Below are positions 63,085-64,000 of a DNA stretch of 64,000 bases, one piece after another (within the stretch, counting starts at the first letter, position 1; every line of letters begins with the position of its first letter). The notes under the pieces are model-generated. The model ran no database searches, was not told the DNA's origin, and was given only the letters and a program-made list of their open reading frames with translations. Source of the DNA: Flavobacterium tiangeerense (GTDB taxonomy: Bacteria; Bacteroidota; Bacteroidia; Flavobacteriales; Flavobacteriaceae); the NCBI RefSeq assembly GCF_007830355.1, contig NZ_VLKO01000007.1, forward strand, positions 1 through 64,000, in the 5' to 3' direction. A program made the translations under genes and the position numbers.

Positions 63085-63840
63085 TCATTCAACAAACTCT
63101 AATTTACCTGTTCGTAACGTATAAAATACACCTACAATTTTAATTTCGCCTTTACTTTCCATCTTTTTCAAAATTTTACTTTTTAACCTAATTTGAGATA
63201 TTGTATTTTTTATATTGTTTTTAGCTACAAATTTAACAAATGCTTCATTCTTAGAAGACTTTTCTCCTTTAAAATCTTCGCTAATTTGTACAGCAGGTTT
63301 AATATTAGTGAGCATTGAGGTTATATTACCTAAATGCACATCATCTATAGCTCCCTTAATAGCTCCACAGTGTTGATGCCCCATAACAACAATCAATTTA
63401 GCACCGGCAACTTTACAGGCAAACTCCATACTTCCTAATAAATCCGTATTTACAAAATTTCCAGCTACTCTGCCTACAAATACATCTCCTATACCTTGAT
63501 TAAAAACATCTTCCACTGGCACTCTACTATCTAAACAACTTAAAACCATTGCTTTTGGATATTGACCATCAGTTGCAGCTTTCCTAATTTCTTCCGAATG
63601 TTTACGTTGGGTAATATTCCCTGAATTGAAACGATCGTTTCCAGTAATAAACTCTTTTAAAACCTGCTCTGGTGTAAGTGCATCGCGTTCTGTTTTTGTT
63701 AAAACATGATCTATAACTAAATCCCTCTTTTGCAAATCTAGACTTATTTGAGAACTTTCGTTTTTAGAACCTGAATTGCAGCTTGCTATTGTATGCAATA
63801 AAATCACAAATGTCGCAGTTTTGATTACTTGTTGTATCAT
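63085..63840 (-). CDS. Beta-class carbonic anhydrase, lipoprotein
   Basis: Reversible hydration of CO2. A 251-residue protein with an N-terminal lipoprotein signal (VILLHTIASC, Cys 21), unusual for a beta-CA because many are cytoplasmic, and ~50 residues of linker. The catalytic fold has zinc ligands in VLSCLDSRVPVE (Cys; Asp and Arg pair) and MGHQHCGAIKGA (His and Cys), with GNFVNTDLLGSMEFA between. The envelope location suggests CO2/bicarbonate handling in the periplasm. The region after 63841 to the window end is AT-rich, with no gene seen. Confidence 0.92.
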   Translation of the reverse strand: MIQQVIKTATFVILLHTIASCNSGSKNESSQISLDLQKRDLVIDHVLTKTERDALTPEQVLKEFITGNDRFNSGNITQRKHSEEIRKAATDGQYPKAMVLSCLDSRVPVEDVFNQGIGDVFVGRVAGNFVNTDLLGSMEFACKVAGAKLIVVMGHQHCGAIKGAIDDVHLGNITSMLTNIKPAVQISEDFKGEKSSKNEAFVKFVAKNNIKNTISQIRLKSKILKKMESKGEIKIVGVFYTLRTGKLEFVE

Positions 63841-64000
63841 TTTTTGAGTTTTAAAATTTAACGATACAAAATTGAAACTTTTAATTCATAAATTTTTATT
63901 TATACTTTATATGATAGTTATAAAAATAATTAATATAAATACATTTGTATATAAAGAAACAAACAGTATTTAGCCAAAAGAAAAATAAGGTTTTTAAATA

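Overview
The window is a chromosomal segment of a Bacteroidota bacterium, almost certainly a Flavobacterium or close relative. The evidence is the low GC content, promoters of the TTTG / TAnnTTTG type with no Shine-Dalgarno pattern, a T9SS type B sorting domain, a SusC/SusD pair, BshA (bacillithiol synthesis), a Bacteroidota-type LptD and a TamB. Most of it is ordinary core genome, densely packed, with several genes that seem to start at TTG. No tRNA, rRNA, insertion sequence, prophage or CRISPR array was seen. One structured RNA, the SRP RNA, lies on the minus strand at 23227-23319.

Layout. 1-1692 is the 3' end of a large T9SS-secreted surface protein. 2075-2578 is a CAP-domain lipoprotein. 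2740-6308 (minus) is a compact operon pyrR-pyrB-orf-rnz-pdxH. 6506-6679 is a 57-residue lipoprotein. 6746-8365 is an ABC-F ATPase with one degenerate ATP site. 8587-21313 is an amino-sugar (chitin/GlcNAc) utilisation locus: GH20 hexosaminidase, a NagB-PIG-L fusion, SusD, SusC, a LytS/LytTR two-component pair and a NagP/FucP-type permease. Next come a small transaldolase/F6P aldolase, an interspersed palindromic element, an SDR enzyme, SRP RNA, glutaminyl cyclase plus HutI, a coiled-coil membrane protein, a formimidoylglutamase-family enzyme, an XRE regulator interrupted by a stop codon, a DEAD-box helicase, a dicarboxylate symporter and chorismate synthase. 32381-34326 holds a metallophosphoesterase, a small barrel protein and a PrcB-like lipoprotein. 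34361-43071 (minus) holds bshA and then a probable eight-gene run of two cell-wall amidases, an MCE protein, a membrane Fe-S protein, a CCG-domain protein, two unknowns and a PAP2 phosphatase. 43155-46311 holds LptD and RidA. 46421-49465 (minus) groups a sugar kinase of the BadF/NagK type with gapA and pfkA. 49774-54228 is TamB. 54403-56789 is tsaD-rsmE-DUF4159. 57272-59380 is a tandem pair of M43 metalloprotease lipoproteins. 59456-62300 is an AI-2E family exporter, a THUMP-like methyltransferase and a small secreted protein. The window ends with a VanX-type dipeptidase and a lipoprotein beta-carbonic anhydrase.

How the genes work together. The most coherent system is the GlcNAc locus. GH20 would release GlcNAc from oligosaccharides in the periplasm, SusCD would import oligomers across the outer membrane, and the permease would carry the monosaccharide inward. 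A kinase (perhaps the BadF-type one at 46421) would make GlcNAc-6-P, and the NagB-PIG-L fusion could both deacetylate and deaminate it to fructose-6-P for pfkA and gapA. The locus resembles the F. johnsoniae chitin utilisation locus but shows no chitinase here. A shared GTTGGTWTA motif lies upstream of susC, nagB and the permease, each in the direction of transcription, and is a candidate site for the LytTR regulator.

I found no convincing wholly new system. The best leads are the regulatory motif, the fusion enzyme, the in-frame stop in the XRE gene, the one-sided degeneracy of the ABC-F protein, and the palindromic intergenic element.
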